64,000 bases of DNA, taken from positions 1 to 64,000 of the forward strand of contig CAJXLF010000011.1 of the NCBI GenBank assembly GCA_913055805.1. Reading direction: 5' to 3'. Source of the stretch: an uncultured Salinisphaerales bacterium (GTDB lineage: Bacteria > Pseudomonadota > Gammaproteobacteria > Nevskiales > CAJXLF01). This document shows, in pieces, positions 53,773 to 62,566 of the stretch. The notes beneath the pieces are model-generated. The model did no database searches. It was not told the origin of the DNA and saw only the letters and a program-made list of their open reading frames with translations. The first letter of the stretch is position 1, and every line of letters starts with the position of its first letter. A program made the position numbers and the translations under genes.

Positions 53773-55521
53773 TCAGTGTTCCAGAGAGCGGTATTTTTCA
53801 CGTAAATGGTTGCGAATACGGACCGCGGCCAGATTAAGCGCCACGATCACCAGTACCAGCAGGAAGGCCGTGGCATATACCAGCGGCCGGGCCGCCTCTA
53901 CGTTCGGGCTCTGGAAGCCGACATCGTAGATATGGAAGCCAAGGTGCATGAATTTACGGTCCAGATGCAGGAACGGCGCATTGGCGTCCAGCGCCAGAGA
54001 GGGCGCCAGCTTGACCACGCCTACCAGCATGAGAGGTGCAACCTCGCCGGCTGCGCGGGCAATCGCCAGGATAAGACCGGTCATCATGGCCGGGCTGGCC
54101 ATGGGCAGCACCACGCGCCACAGGGTCTCGGCCTTGGTTGCACCCAGCGCCAGGCTGGCTTCGCGCAGGGCGCGCGGAATACGCGCCAGACCTTCTTCAG
54201 TAGCTACGATCACCACCGGCAAGGTAAGCAGCGCCAGGGTCAGCGAAGCCCAGAGCATGCCTGGCGTGCCGAAGGTCGGTGACGGCAGGGCCTCCGGGAA
54301 AAACAGCTGGTCGATATTGCCGCCGAGGAAATAGACGAAAAAGCCCAGACCAAAGACGCCGTAAACAATCGACGGCACCCCTGCCAGGTTATTAACGGCA
54401 ACGCGGATGGTTCGGGTCAGCCAGCCCTGGTGAGCATATTCCCGCAGATAAAGCGCGGCGACCACGCCGAAGGGCGTTACGAAGATGGACATGAGAATGA
54501 CCATCATGACCGTGCCGAAAATAGCCGGGAATATGCCGCCTTCGGTATTGGCTTCGCGTGGTTCGTCAGAGACGAACTCCCATACCTTGAGCAGATAGAA
54601 ACCCGATTTGTCGAGCAATGACATCTCGTTAGGCCGGAAGCCGCGCACCGCCTTGGAAAACGGGAACTCCCGGGTGACGCCCTGCGCGGTCTCCACGACA
54701 TAACTGTCACGGCCAATGTCGGAATAAAGCTTGTTCAGCCGTGTCTGCAGTTCGCCGTACTGTTTGTCGAGTTCGGCCCGCTTGGCCTGGATTGCGGCGA
54801 ATTCCTCGGTATTGCGAATCAGTGCGGGATCCTTGCCGTCACGCTCGAAATCAAGCTCCAGGCGACGCGTGTCCAGGCGCAGCTGCTCCATTTTGTAGTT
54901 AATCGCACCGATATCGTGTTTTTCGATATCGCGTATTTCATCGAACAGGCGGTTGCTGCGATCAAGAGATTCCTGAAAGGCCTGCCAGGCGTTCTCACCT
55001 TCCGCCACGGTGTTGCCGGCACGTTTCACGTTTAGCAGGTAGCCGTAGAGATTGCCCCATTCACGGCGCTCAATAACCAGCGCATGATCCGGGTAGGCAG
55101 GCACGCCCAGCCACTCATCAATGACGTATACGAAGTCGGCGCTGCCGATATCCCGGTTGCCGACCTTGATCAGCGAGCGGCCGTAGGTTTCCTTGTCCTG
55201 ATCGACCGGCAGGCCGGCAGAGTGCAGACGCGCCGAAGTGACGTCTTCGCGGCTGGTCATCTGTCCGAGCACCACCATGCGCTCCTTGCCCGGTGGCTGA
55301 TATACCGTTTCCATGACCGATGCGGGCCAGAAGTGTCCCAGGCCACGCACGGCGATAAGCATGAGCAGTCCTGCCACCAGCAGAATACTGATGGCCACGG
55401 CGCCTGCGTTAAGCCAAACCCAGGGCGCACCACTGGCCCACCAGGCGCTGAAGGCGCCCTGCTGCCTGGCCGTAATGTCCTTGGCGGAGACTTGATCCGG
55501 TGTTGCGGCTGAATCGTTCAT
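53773..55521 (-). CDS. pstA: Phosphate ABC transporter permease PstA, long form
   Basis: This 582-residue protein is nearly twice the E. coli length. After an N-terminal membrane helix comes a large extra domain (about 60-300, with coiled-coil-like helices around 165-255), then the standard permease core including the EAA-type loop EASLALGATKAETLW near residue 465. Long PstA forms are known in pseudomonads. The role of the extra domain is unknown. Confidence 0.92.
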   Translation of the reverse strand: MNDSAATPDQVSAKDITARQQGAFSAWWASGAPWVWLNAGAVAISILLVAGLLMLIAVRGLGHFWPASVMETVYQPPGKERMVVLGQMTSREDVTSARLHSAGLPVDQDKETYGRSLIKVGNRDIGSADFVYVIDEWLGVPAYPDHALVIERREWGNLYGYLLNVKRAGNTVAEGENAWQAFQESLDRSNRLFDEIRDIEKHDIGAINYKMEQLRLDTRRLELDFERDGKDPALIRNTEEFAAIQAKRAELDKQYGELQTRLNKLYSDIGRDSYVVETAQGVTREFPFSKAVRGFRPNEMSLLDKSGFYLLKVWEFVSDEPREANTEGGIFPAIFGTVMMVILMSIFVTPFGVVAALYLREYAHQGWLTRTIRVAVNNLAGVPSIVYGVFGLGFFVYFLGGNIDQLFFPEALPSPTFGTPGMLWASLTLALLTLPVVIVATEEGLARIPRALREASLALGATKAETLWRVVLPMASPAMMTGLILAIARAAGEVAPLMLVGVVKLAPSLALDANAPFLHLDRKFMHLGFHIYDVGFQSPNVEAARPLVYATAFLLVLVIVALNLAAVRIRNHLREKYRSLEH

Positions 55522-55529
55522 GGATATCG

Positions 55530-57779
55530 CTACAGGTTGCTGTATTTCTCACGCAGACGTTGCCGTACCAGCTCCGCCATGGTGTTGAAGAAGAACGTGA
55601 AGAGGAAAAGGACCAGGCCGGCAAGGAACAGAATCCGGAAATGGGAACTGCCCACTTCGGATTCGGGCATTTCCACGGCGATATTGGCCGACAGTGTGCG
55701 CATGCCCTGAAAGGGACTGGCATCCATCACCGGAGTATTGCCGGTGGCCATCAGCACAATCATGGTTTCACCGACGGCACGGCCCATACCGATCATGACA
55801 CTGGAAAAAATACCCGGACTGGCTGTAGGCAGCACGACGCGCACCAGTGTCTGCCATGGCGTGGCGCCCAGCGCCAGTGAGCCATTGGACAGGTGTTTAG
55901 GTACGCTGAAGATTGCATCCTCGGCAATGGAGAAAATGGTCGGAATCACCGCAAAGCCCATGGCCAGCCCCACGACCAGTGCATTGCGTTGGTCGTAGCT
56001 GATACCCAGCTCCTTATCCAGCCACAGCGGCATATTGCCGTTGAACAGCAGCAGTTCTATCGGGCGGCTGAGCTGGAAGCAAAGCAGAGTGAAGAGAACC
56101 AGCACCGGCACGAGCAAGGCGGCGTGCCAACCATCAGGAACCCGGTGGCGCAGACTGCGCGGCATCTTGGTCCAGCCGAAGCCGAAGCTCAGCATCGCCA
56201 ATGGCAGGAATATGAGCAACGTGAAGATGCCGGGCAGATTGTTTTCCACCATTGGCGCAAGCCACAGGCCAGCGAGAAAACCCAGGATTACGGTGGGCAG
56301 TGCTTCCATGACCTCAATGGTGGGCTTGACCGTGCGGCGCATCTCCGGCGCCATGAAATAGGCGGTATAGATGGCGCCCATGATAGCCAGCGGCATGGCA
56401 AACAGCATGGCGTAAAAGGCGGCCTTGAGGGTGCCGAAAGACAGCGGCACCAGGCTGAATTTGGGTTCGAAATCATTGCTGGCCGCAGAGGATTGCCAGA
56501 TAAATTCCGGTTTGGCATAGCTCTCGTACCAGACCTTGCCCCAGAGCGCGCTCCAGGAAATCTCCGGGTGCTCGTTGTGCAACTCTACGGGCAGCACCGA
56601 ACCTCCTGCGGTTTCGGTCAGTAGCATATCGGCACGGGGTGAGACCGCCAGTACGTTAATGGCGGAGGCGCCAGTGTCAATCGTCAGTACCTGACTACCG
56701 GAAGTACTGTAATAAACGCCCACCTTGCCCTGGTCGTCGGCCACGATGAAGCCACGGCGGCCACTTTCCGCCTCGATCAGGGTAATCGGCGCCTGCCCCA
56801 TCGGCGCGAAATCGCGTACCTGTCTGAGGTGATAGTTGTTGTTGTCATCCCTGACCGGGAACCATTGATTAATGCCACCGCGCGCATCGCCGGCAATCAG
56901 CGAGATGCCGCCGGACAACATGTTCAATGCCGTAAGATCCGCGTTTTCGGTGATTTCCAGTACATCCAGCAGTCTTGCGCCGGTATTCAGGTTGCGGATG
57001 TCGTAATAGGCCAGTCGGCCATCGCCAGAGGCGGCGTACAGCCAGTCCATCAGGGGTGACATGACCAGGAAATCAGGGGTCAGCGGTGCATTGAGGTTTA
57101 CTGCCAGGCTCGGCGTCAATGTGACTTCGTCGCCAAACAGGTTTCCTGCCTTGTCCACGGGCATCATGACCAGGCGCCCGTCGTCCAGGCCCGCGGCTAT
57201 CAACAAACGGTCACTATTCTCTCTGACAGCCAGCCGTTGGATGCTGCTGCCCTCTTCAGCCAGCTTTATCCATTCGCTGCCATAGGGATAGGTCAGCTGC
57301 GGCGTAATCAGCCTGACGTCGTCGGGAAACGTGATCTTGTAACTGTGCTGGATCACCAGCACATCGCCCTGGTCGGTACCCAGGGCCAGGATGCCTTTAA
57401 CCTCATTGACCGGGGTAACTGTCGTCAGCTTGGCATCCAGTGGCAAGCTGACCTGATGCGTGTCGCGTATGCGACCGTCGGCCAGCTCGTAGAACACGAT
57501 GCTGCCTTCTGAGGTAATGCGGAAAGCCACTTCGGCCTGTTCTTCCACTGCGGTATAGAGGCTGGGTGTCTGTGTGCCCGGGCGTTCAATCGCTTTCAGG
57601 GTGTTGCTCTGCGCGGGCAGGAACAACGGTACAACCACGTAGAAAAGGTAGAAGAAAATCAGCAGAACGGCAGCAATCACGCTCAGGCCGCCAATCGCCA
57701 CACCATAGCGGGCAATGCTGTCCTTGAGATGACGCCATTTCAAACGTAATTCGGATACTTCTACGGCAGCACCAGACAT
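55530..57779 (-). CDS. pstC: Phosphate ABC transporter permease PstC, long form
   Basis: This 749-residue protein has an N-terminal membrane helix, then about 400 residues of predicted beta-rich, WD/propeller-like sequence (repeats such as GDARGGINQW), then the permease core with GSLALGATPWQTLVRVVLP. Long PstC proteins occur in Pseudomonas and relatives. The extra domain would be periplasmic. Confidence 0.92.
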   Translation of the reverse strand: MSGAAVEVSELRLKWRHLKDSIARYGVAIGGLSVIAAVLLIFFYLFYVVVPLFLPAQSNTLKAIERPGTQTPSLYTAVEEQAEVAFRITSEGSIVFYELADGRIRDTHQVSLPLDAKLTTVTPVNEVKGILALGTDQGDVLVIQHSYKITFPDDVRLITPQLTYPYGSEWIKLAEEGSSIQRLAVRENSDRLLIAAGLDDGRLVMMPVDKAGNLFGDEVTLTPSLAVNLNAPLTPDFLVMSPLMDWLYAASGDGRLAYYDIRNLNTGARLLDVLEITENADLTALNMLSGGISLIAGDARGGINQWFPVRDDNNNYHLRQVRDFAPMGQAPITLIEAESGRRGFIVADDQGKVGVYYSTSGSQVLTIDTGASAINVLAVSPRADMLLTETAGGSVLPVELHNEHPEISWSALWGKVWYESYAKPEFIWQSSAASNDFEPKFSLVPLSFGTLKAAFYAMLFAMPLAIMGAIYTAYFMAPEMRRTVKPTIEVMEALPTVILGFLAGLWLAPMVENNLPGIFTLLIFLPLAMLSFGFGWTKMPRSLRHRVPDGWHAALLVPVLVLFTLLCFQLSRPIELLLFNGNMPLWLDKELGISYDQRNALVVGLAMGFAVIPTIFSIAEDAIFSVPKHLSNGSLALGATPWQTLVRVVLPTASPGIFSSVMIGMGRAVGETMIVLMATGNTPVMDASPFQGMRTLSANIAVEMPESEVGSSHFRILFLAGLVLFLFTFFFNTMAELVRQRLREKYSNL

Positions 57780-57844
57780 CGTTCTTCCTTTCCCCTGCCC
57801 AGATCAAGGCGCAGATTCATGAGCGCACAGTGTAGGCCGGCTTT

Positions 57845-57873
57845 GTGACTGTTTTGTGACATCGGAATGACTG
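57845..57873 (-). promoter_or_regulatory. Pho box upstream of pstC
   Basis: Three 7-base units read GTGACTG (57845), GTGACAT (57856) and ATGACTG (57867) on the plus strand, that is CAGTCAC, ATGTCAC and CAGTCAT on the coding strand, in exact 11-bp phase. This is the direct-repeat pattern of PhoB sites. Confidence 0.85.
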
Positions 57874-57906
57874 TTTGAAGATAAGTCTAACTGACTAAAG
57901 ACAAAG

Positions 57907-57932
57907 AAAAAGCCCCGCCGAAGCGGGGCTTT
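57907..57932. terminator. Terminator after the porin gene
   Basis: AAGCCCCGCC.GAA.GCGGGGCTT forms a strong hairpin with T-rich flanks in both directions, 20 bases downstream of the porin stop. Confidence 0.88.
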
Positions 57933-57951
57933 CTGTGCCAGCAGGTTTGTT

Positions 57952-59142
57952 TTAGAAGTCGAGCTGGAAGCGAGCCAGGAAAGCAGTCGGCTCGTCGGTC
58001 GGGCCACCGGCCGGGGTCAGCTCGCCTTTCACGACGTTGAACATCCAGCGAACATAGGGGTTCGCGTAGTAGTTCAGGCCAACGGTCCAGGCTTCGGCTT
58101 CGGCGTCGGTGTCGTCATTTTCGGCACCCTCGAAGCGCAGGCCGATTTCCCAGGCGCCGGATTCGTTGATCGGCTTCACACGGTCAAAAGCACCCGAGGA
58201 GGTCTTGTAGGGACGTGCTTCGCCGGTCAGGAAGTACGAACCGTAGACGTAGTAGGCACTGGTGGTTTCGTCCTGATTACCACTGCTGCTGTCGGCATTG
58301 GCCTGCATGTATTCAGCCTGAGCGGAGAAAGGACCACGTACCAGCGCGGCTTCCAGACCGAGCTTGGTGACGTCAACATCATTCAGGCCCTGCACGTCCA
58401 TCAGTACGGTGCGGCTGGCCAGGTGGCCGATGCGCGGACGTACACGATAGCGGTCCATATCGGATTCACTGGCGACAGCAATACCGAAGTGAGTGACGTT
58501 ACCGGCGTCGATATGCGGCGCATAGGTAGCACGTCCGCCAAAGCCGATACCGTCATCGGTATTGCCGTTTTCGTCACCCGAGCTGTCAGGATCGTAACCG
58601 CTGACCGTGAAGGTGTAATTGTCGGCACTGGTGGTGTAGGCAAAACCCAGCGAATGCGCCAGCGGAATGCCACTGAAGGAGCGCTCCATGAAGGTGATGT
58701 ACTTGGAGCTGGTCAGTTCTTCCAGACCGAAAGGCTGTTTGTAGTGACCTGCGATGATCTTGCCGCCCAGCGCCTTCTTGTAGATATAGGCATCCTTCAG
58801 CGCAACATCATCACCACCTTCGGCATCCGCGAAGTCGAACTGCAGGGCGATACCGTAATCCAGGTAGGAGGCCTTGGCTTCCATACGCAGACGGCGGAAT
58901 TCGAGGCCGTTTTCATGGGTGTCTACAACATCTTCGTCGTAGTAGTTGGCGTCCAGCATCAGGCGCCCGCCAAACTGGCCGGATGCCTTGCCATCATCGG
59001 TTTCCCATTTCAGGCCGCCGCTGCTCTTGAATTTGACCTCAGCTGCAGTTGCCGGGCCGGCTACCATAAGACCGCCCATCAGCAAAGCTGCTGTCCCCTT
59101 TGCGAAAAGCCCCTGAAGAGCTTGCTCGAACTTTGCACTCAT
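57952..59142 (-). CDS. Phosphate/polyphosphate-selective porin (OprO/OprP family)
   Basis: ATG 59142 gives 396 residues with a signal peptide (AALLMGGLMVAGPATAA). The mature barrel starts VKFKSSGGLKWETDDG, has the family pattern GRLMLDANYYDEDV and ends in a terminal phenylalanine (ARFQLDF). It is preceded by its own Pho box and lies between pstS and pstC. Confidence 0.9.
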   Translation of the reverse strand: MSAKFEQALQGLFAKGTAALLMGGLMVAGPATAAEVKFKSSGGLKWETDDGKASGQFGGRLMLDANYYDEDVVDTHENGLEFRRLRMEAKASYLDYGIALQFDFADAEGGDDVALKDAYIYKKALGGKIIAGHYKQPFGLEELTSSKYITFMERSFSGIPLAHSLGFAYTTSADNYTFTVSGYDPDSSGDENGNTDDGIGFGGRATYAPHIDAGNVTHFGIAVASESDMDRYRVRPRIGHLASRTVLMDVQGLNDVDVTKLGLEAALVRGPFSAQAEYMQANADSSSGNQDETTSAYYVYGSYFLTGEARPYKTSSGAFDRVKPINESGAWEIGLRFEGAENDDTDAEAEAWTVGLNYYANPYVRWMFNVVKGELTPAGGPTDEPTAFLARFQLDF

Positions 59143-59218
59143 GACTCGTGTTCTCCCATTGGGTGCGTAAAAGTAAACAGTGATCGCGCGTAGATTAGAT
59201 ATGGCGGGTGACGCCCAG

Positions 59219-59247
59219 ATGACGCTTTTATGACGTTTCCGTGACAA
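59219..59247 (-). promoter_or_regulatory. Pho box upstream of the porin
   Basis: ATGACGC (59219), ATGACGT (59230) and GTGACAA (59241) on the plus strand (GCGTCAT, ACGTCAT and TTGTCAC in the coding direction) are spaced exactly 11 bp apart. Confidence 0.85.
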
Positions 59248-59274
59248 CCTGCAACCTCCCCCTCAGCCATAAAC

Positions 59275-59298
59275 GAAGGCGGCCCGCAGGCCGCCTTC
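59275..59298 (-). terminator. Terminator hairpin after pstS
   Basis: GAAGGCGGCC and GGCCGCCTTC form a perfect 10-bp stem with a 4-base loop 20 bases after the pstS stop. The T-run is weak. Confidence 0.75.
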
Positions 59299-59318
59299 CA
59301 GTGGTTCTCAGCGAACGC

Positions 59319-60284
59319 TTACTGCAGTTTCGCCAGTTCCTTGGCCGCCAGCGAGGCCGGCAGCGGAATGTAGCCATCCTTCACAACCACTTCCTGACCC
59401 TGCTTGGCGAGTACCATCTTCAGGAACTCACGCTCCAGCGGCGGCAGCGGCTTGTTGGGATGCTTGTTTACGTACACGTAGAGCACACGGGCCAGCGGAT
59501 AGCTGCCGTCTACAGCAGTTTCTTCGGTCGGCTCCACATATGCGCCGCCGTCACCCTTGGCCAGCGGCAGGATGCGTACGCCGGAGGTTTTATAACCCAC
59601 GCCGGAGTAGCCGATGGCGTTAAGCGAAGCGGAAACCGACTGCACCACCGAGGCGGAGCCGGGTTGCTCGTTCACGTTGCTTTTGTAATCACCCTTGCAC
59701 AGGGCTTTTTCCTTGAAGTAGCCGTAGGTGCCGGACACCGAGTTACGACCGTAAAGCTGGATCGGACGATCCGCCCAGGCGCCGGTCAGACCCAGATCGC
59801 CCCAGCGGGCAATATCAGCGGGGCCACCGCAGGTGCGGTTCGATGAAAACACTGCGTCTACCTGCTTCAGCGACATGCCCTTGATGGGATTATCCTTGTT
59901 CACGAAGACCGCCAGGGTATCGATAGCCACGCCCACTGCGGTCGGCTTGTAGCCATGCTTGCTTTCGAAGGCTTCGATTTCATTGTCCTTCATCTGACGG
60001 CTCATGGGGCCGAGATTGGAGGTGCCTTCGGTCAGTGCGGGCGGCGCTGTGGAGGAGCCGGCCGCCTGCACCTGAATGTTGACATTCGGGTACAGGCGCT
60101 TGAATTCCTCGGTCCACAGGGTCATGAGGTTGGCCAGCGTGTCGGAACCGACGCTGGAAATATTGCCTGACACGCCACTGGCCTTGGTGTAAACCTCAAG
60201 GTTGGCGTCTACTTTGGAGGCCATCGCCGAACTGGCTGCCATACCGGCGGCCAGTCCCAGCGCTATAGAAACTCGCTTGATCAT
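59319..60284 (-). CDS. pstS: Phosphate-binding protein PstS
   Basis: This 321-residue periplasmic protein has a signal peptide (about residues 1-22, ending SAMA), phosphate-loop segments [12 protein letters not shown] and [20 protein letters not shown], and [12 protein letters not shown]. It hands phosphate to PstCA. It belongs to the group of longer PstS proteins seen in pseudomonads. Confidence 0.95.
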   Translation of the reverse strand: MIKRVSIALGLAAGMAASSAMASKVDANLEVYTKASGVSGNISSVGSDTLANLMTLWTEEFKRLYPNVNIQVQAAGSSTAPPALTEGTSNLGPMSRQMKDNEIEAFESKHGYKPTAVGVAIDTLAVFVNKDNPIKGMSLKQVDAVFSSNRTCGGPADIARWGDLGLTGAWADRPIQLYGRNSVSGTYGYFKEKALCKGDYKSNVNEQPGSASVVQSVSASLNAIGYSGVGYKTSGVRILPLAKGDGGAYVEPTEETAVDGSYPLARVLYVYVNKHPNKPLPPLEREFLKMVLAKQGQEVVVKDGYIPLPASLAAKELAKLQ

Positions 60285-60336
60285 CGCGTTGTAACTCCTG
60301 GGTTGGATGTTTCAGACGCTAGTCTGGACAGTGGGC

Positions 60337-60365
60337 ATGACGGCTTTATGAACGAAATATGACAG
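60337..60365 (-). promoter_or_regulatory. Pho box upstream of pstS
   Basis: ATGACGG (60337), ATGAACG (60348) and ATGACAG (60359) read as CCGTCAT, CGTTCAT and CTGTCAT in the coding direction, in exact 11-bp phase. The first unit is a perfect CTGTCAT consensus. Confidence 0.9.
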
Positions 60366-60414
60366 TTTGATTACAGATGGCCAGTTAGGGGGCCAGTTAG
60401 GTGGCCATTGATGC

Positions 60415-61752
60415 CTAGGCCGCTGCTTCGCGGGCTCTGATACGGCTGACGGGGAAAATGCAACTGAAAGTGCTGCCTACGTTGACTTCACTGGCAATGT
60501 TCAACACGGCCTCATGATGCTCAAGGGCATGCTTGACGATAGCCAGTCCGAGCCCGGTACCGCCGGTTGCCCGCGAACGGCCGGGGTCGGCGCGGTAAAA
60601 ACGCTCGGTCAGCCGGGGTATATGTCGGGGCTCAATACCAATACCGCTGTCGGCGACCGAAAAATGGGCGCCCTTCTTGTCACTCCACCAGCGCACGCGG
60701 ATTTCTCCGCCATCAGGTGTGTATTGCACGGCATTGAAAATGAGGTTTGCAACCACGCTCTGAAGTTCCGCAGACAGGCCGTACAGCAGCAAGCCGTCCT
60801 CGCAGTCCAGGGTAAAGCGATGGCGGCCTTCAGACAGCGCCTTTGCCTCGTCGATGGTCATTTTCAACATCTGCGGAATATCCACGATTTCGTGGTTGCT
60901 CTTGCCGATGGCGCTTTCAATGCGGGCCAGCTTGAGCAGGTCCTCGATGATGCGCCCCATTCGTGTTGCCTGCTGACGCATTTCCGACAAGGGCGCTTGC
61001 CAGGGTTGCAGTGGCCTGGCATCCAGACTTTCCTCGTCCATCATGTCCAGGTAGCCGCGAATCACGGTAAGCGGAGTTCTCAGCTCATGTGAGGCATTCG
61101 CCACAAAATCACGCCGGATACGCTCCATCTGGTGAAGCCGGGAGATATCTCTGGCCAGTAATAACCGTTGCCCTTCGCCATAGGGCACGATGCGCACGGA
61201 CAGAATCAGATCTGCATTCTCCGGTGAGTTGATGACGACTTCATCGGTGTAACGGCCGCTGATGAAGTAATCAACGAAGGCGGGGTTGCGCAGCAGATTG
61301 ACAATGCGCTGGCCCAGATCCTTGGGCACATGCAGGCCAAGCAGCATTTTGGCGGCTTCGTTGCACCAGGAAATACGGCCGGTGGGATCAATGACCACGA
61401 CACCGTCGGGCAGCGCTGCCGTCGAGGCCTGGAACTCATCAATCATCGCAGCCAATTCACGCTTGTCGCGATAATTGCGCTGCTGGTGGTGGTAAAGGTT
61501 ACCGAATACCTCTCCCCAGATACCGGTGGCCTCCGGTACGTCATCTTCACCCTGAGACTGGAACCATGCCACCAATCTGAAGGCCTGGCGCAGATGCCAG
61601 ATGGCATAGATGCTGATGGCTATGCCGACACAAAGCAGGGGAAAGTTGGTAAACAGTCCGATAATCAGGCTGAGACTGAGTAGCGCCGTCAGGCGCAGGA
61701 TTTCTTCACGCCAGATGGCAAAAGTCGCGCGCTCGCGGCGCTCGTTGGTCAT
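60415..61752 (-). CDS. phoR: Phosphate-sensing histidine kinase PhoR
   Basis: This 445-residue protein has N-terminal membrane segments (about residues 18-55), a PAS domain (about 100-200), the H-box NASHELRTPLTVIRG near residue 220, an N-box NLIFNAVQYTPDGG, and the ATP lid TGGTGLGLAIVKH. It starts within the last codons of phoB (4-base overlap). Confidence 0.95.
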   Translation of the reverse strand: MTNERRERATFAIWREEILRLTALLSLSLIIGLFTNFPLLCVGIAISIYAIWHLRQAFRLVAWFQSQGEDDVPEATGIWGEVFGNLYHHQQRNYRDKRELAAMIDEFQASTAALPDGVVVIDPTGRISWCNEAAKMLLGLHVPKDLGQRIVNLLRNPAFVDYFISGRYTDEVVINSPENADLILSVRIVPYGEGQRLLLARDISRLHQMERIRRDFVANASHELRTPLTVIRGYLDMMDEESLDARPLQPWQAPLSEMRQQATRMGRIIEDLLKLARIESAIGKSNHEIVDIPQMLKMTIDEAKALSEGRHRFTLDCEDGLLLYGLSAELQSVVANLIFNAVQYTPDGGEIRVRWWSDKKGAHFSVADSGIGIEPRHIPRLTERFYRADPGRSRATGGTGLGLAIVKHALEHHEAVLNIASEVNVGSTFSCIFPVSRIRAREAAA

Positions 61753-62447
61753 GCAGCCGCCTTGTCCGAGAAGCGGTAGCCTGTGCCGCGCACGGTTTGC
61801 ACGAAACGGTCGTAACCATAAGGCGCCAGCGCCTTGCGCAAGCGCCGGATATGCACGTCCACTGTACGTTCCTCGACATATACCCCCTGCCCCCAGACCC
61901 GATCCAGCACCTGTTCGCGGGTATAGACCCGTTCCGGATGACTCATGAAGAAATAAAGCAGGCGGTATTCGGTGGGGCCGAGTCGTATTTCGCGATCGTT
62001 CGCGGAAACACGCTGGCTGGCGGCATCAATGCGCAGAGCTTCGAATTGCAACACCTCCTCTTCACCCCCCGGCAGGCTGCGACGCAGAACGGCACGTACC
62101 CGGGCAACCAGTTCAGAGGAGGAGAAAGGTTTGGTTACATAGTCATCTGCGCCGAGATTGAGGCCGCGGACGCGATCGTCTTCCTCAACTCTTGCGGTGA
62201 CCATGATAATGGGCAGTTCCCGTGTGAGCGGATCACCACGCAGTTCACGGGCGAGTTCAATGCCGCTGACGCCGGGCAGCATCCAGTCCAGCAACAGCAG
62301 ATCCGGCCGTTCATCGGCTATTTGCAGGCGTGCTTCCTGCACATTGGCCGCCTCGCTGACCCGGAACTCGGCGCGTTCAAGCGCCATGCGCAGCATATCC
62401 CGGATCGGGGCTTCGTCCTCTACGATCAATACGTGCTTGTCTTGCAT
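61749..62447 (-). CDS. phoB: Phosphate response regulator PhoB
   Basis: ATG 62447 with GAGG at good spacing gives 232 residues. The receiver domain has the acidic pair VEDE, the phosphoacceptor aspartate in LLLLDWMLPG and lysine in VTKPFSSSE. The winged-helix domain follows (GPTEYRLLYFFMSHPERVY..QVLDRVWG). It would bind the three Pho boxes in this window. No clear Pho box precedes phoB itself. Confidence 0.95.
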   Translation of the reverse strand: MQDKHVLIVEDEAPIRDMLRMALERAEFRVSEAANVQEARLQIADERPDLLLLDWMLPGVSGIELARELRGDPLTRELPIIMVTARVEEDDRVRGLNLGADDYVTKPFSSSELVARVRAVLRRSLPGGEEEVLQFEALRIDAASQRVSANDREIRLGPTEYRLLYFFMSHPERVYTREQVLDRVWGQGVYVEERTVDVHIRRLRKALAPYGYDRFVQTVRGTGYRFSDKAAA

Positions 62448-62566
62448 GTCACACATCCTCTGGGTGTATGACGCTAGCCGGTCTTGCGGCTAACGAGTGT
62501 CTGAAGGTTTCCTAGAATCAGTGTGTTAGACGCAGATTACAACATCATGACAAGTAAATTACAGTT

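Noticed and set aside
62457..62566. Pho box upstream of phoB
   Set aside because: Single TCAT-containing words are present, but no set of units in 11-bp phase could be found.
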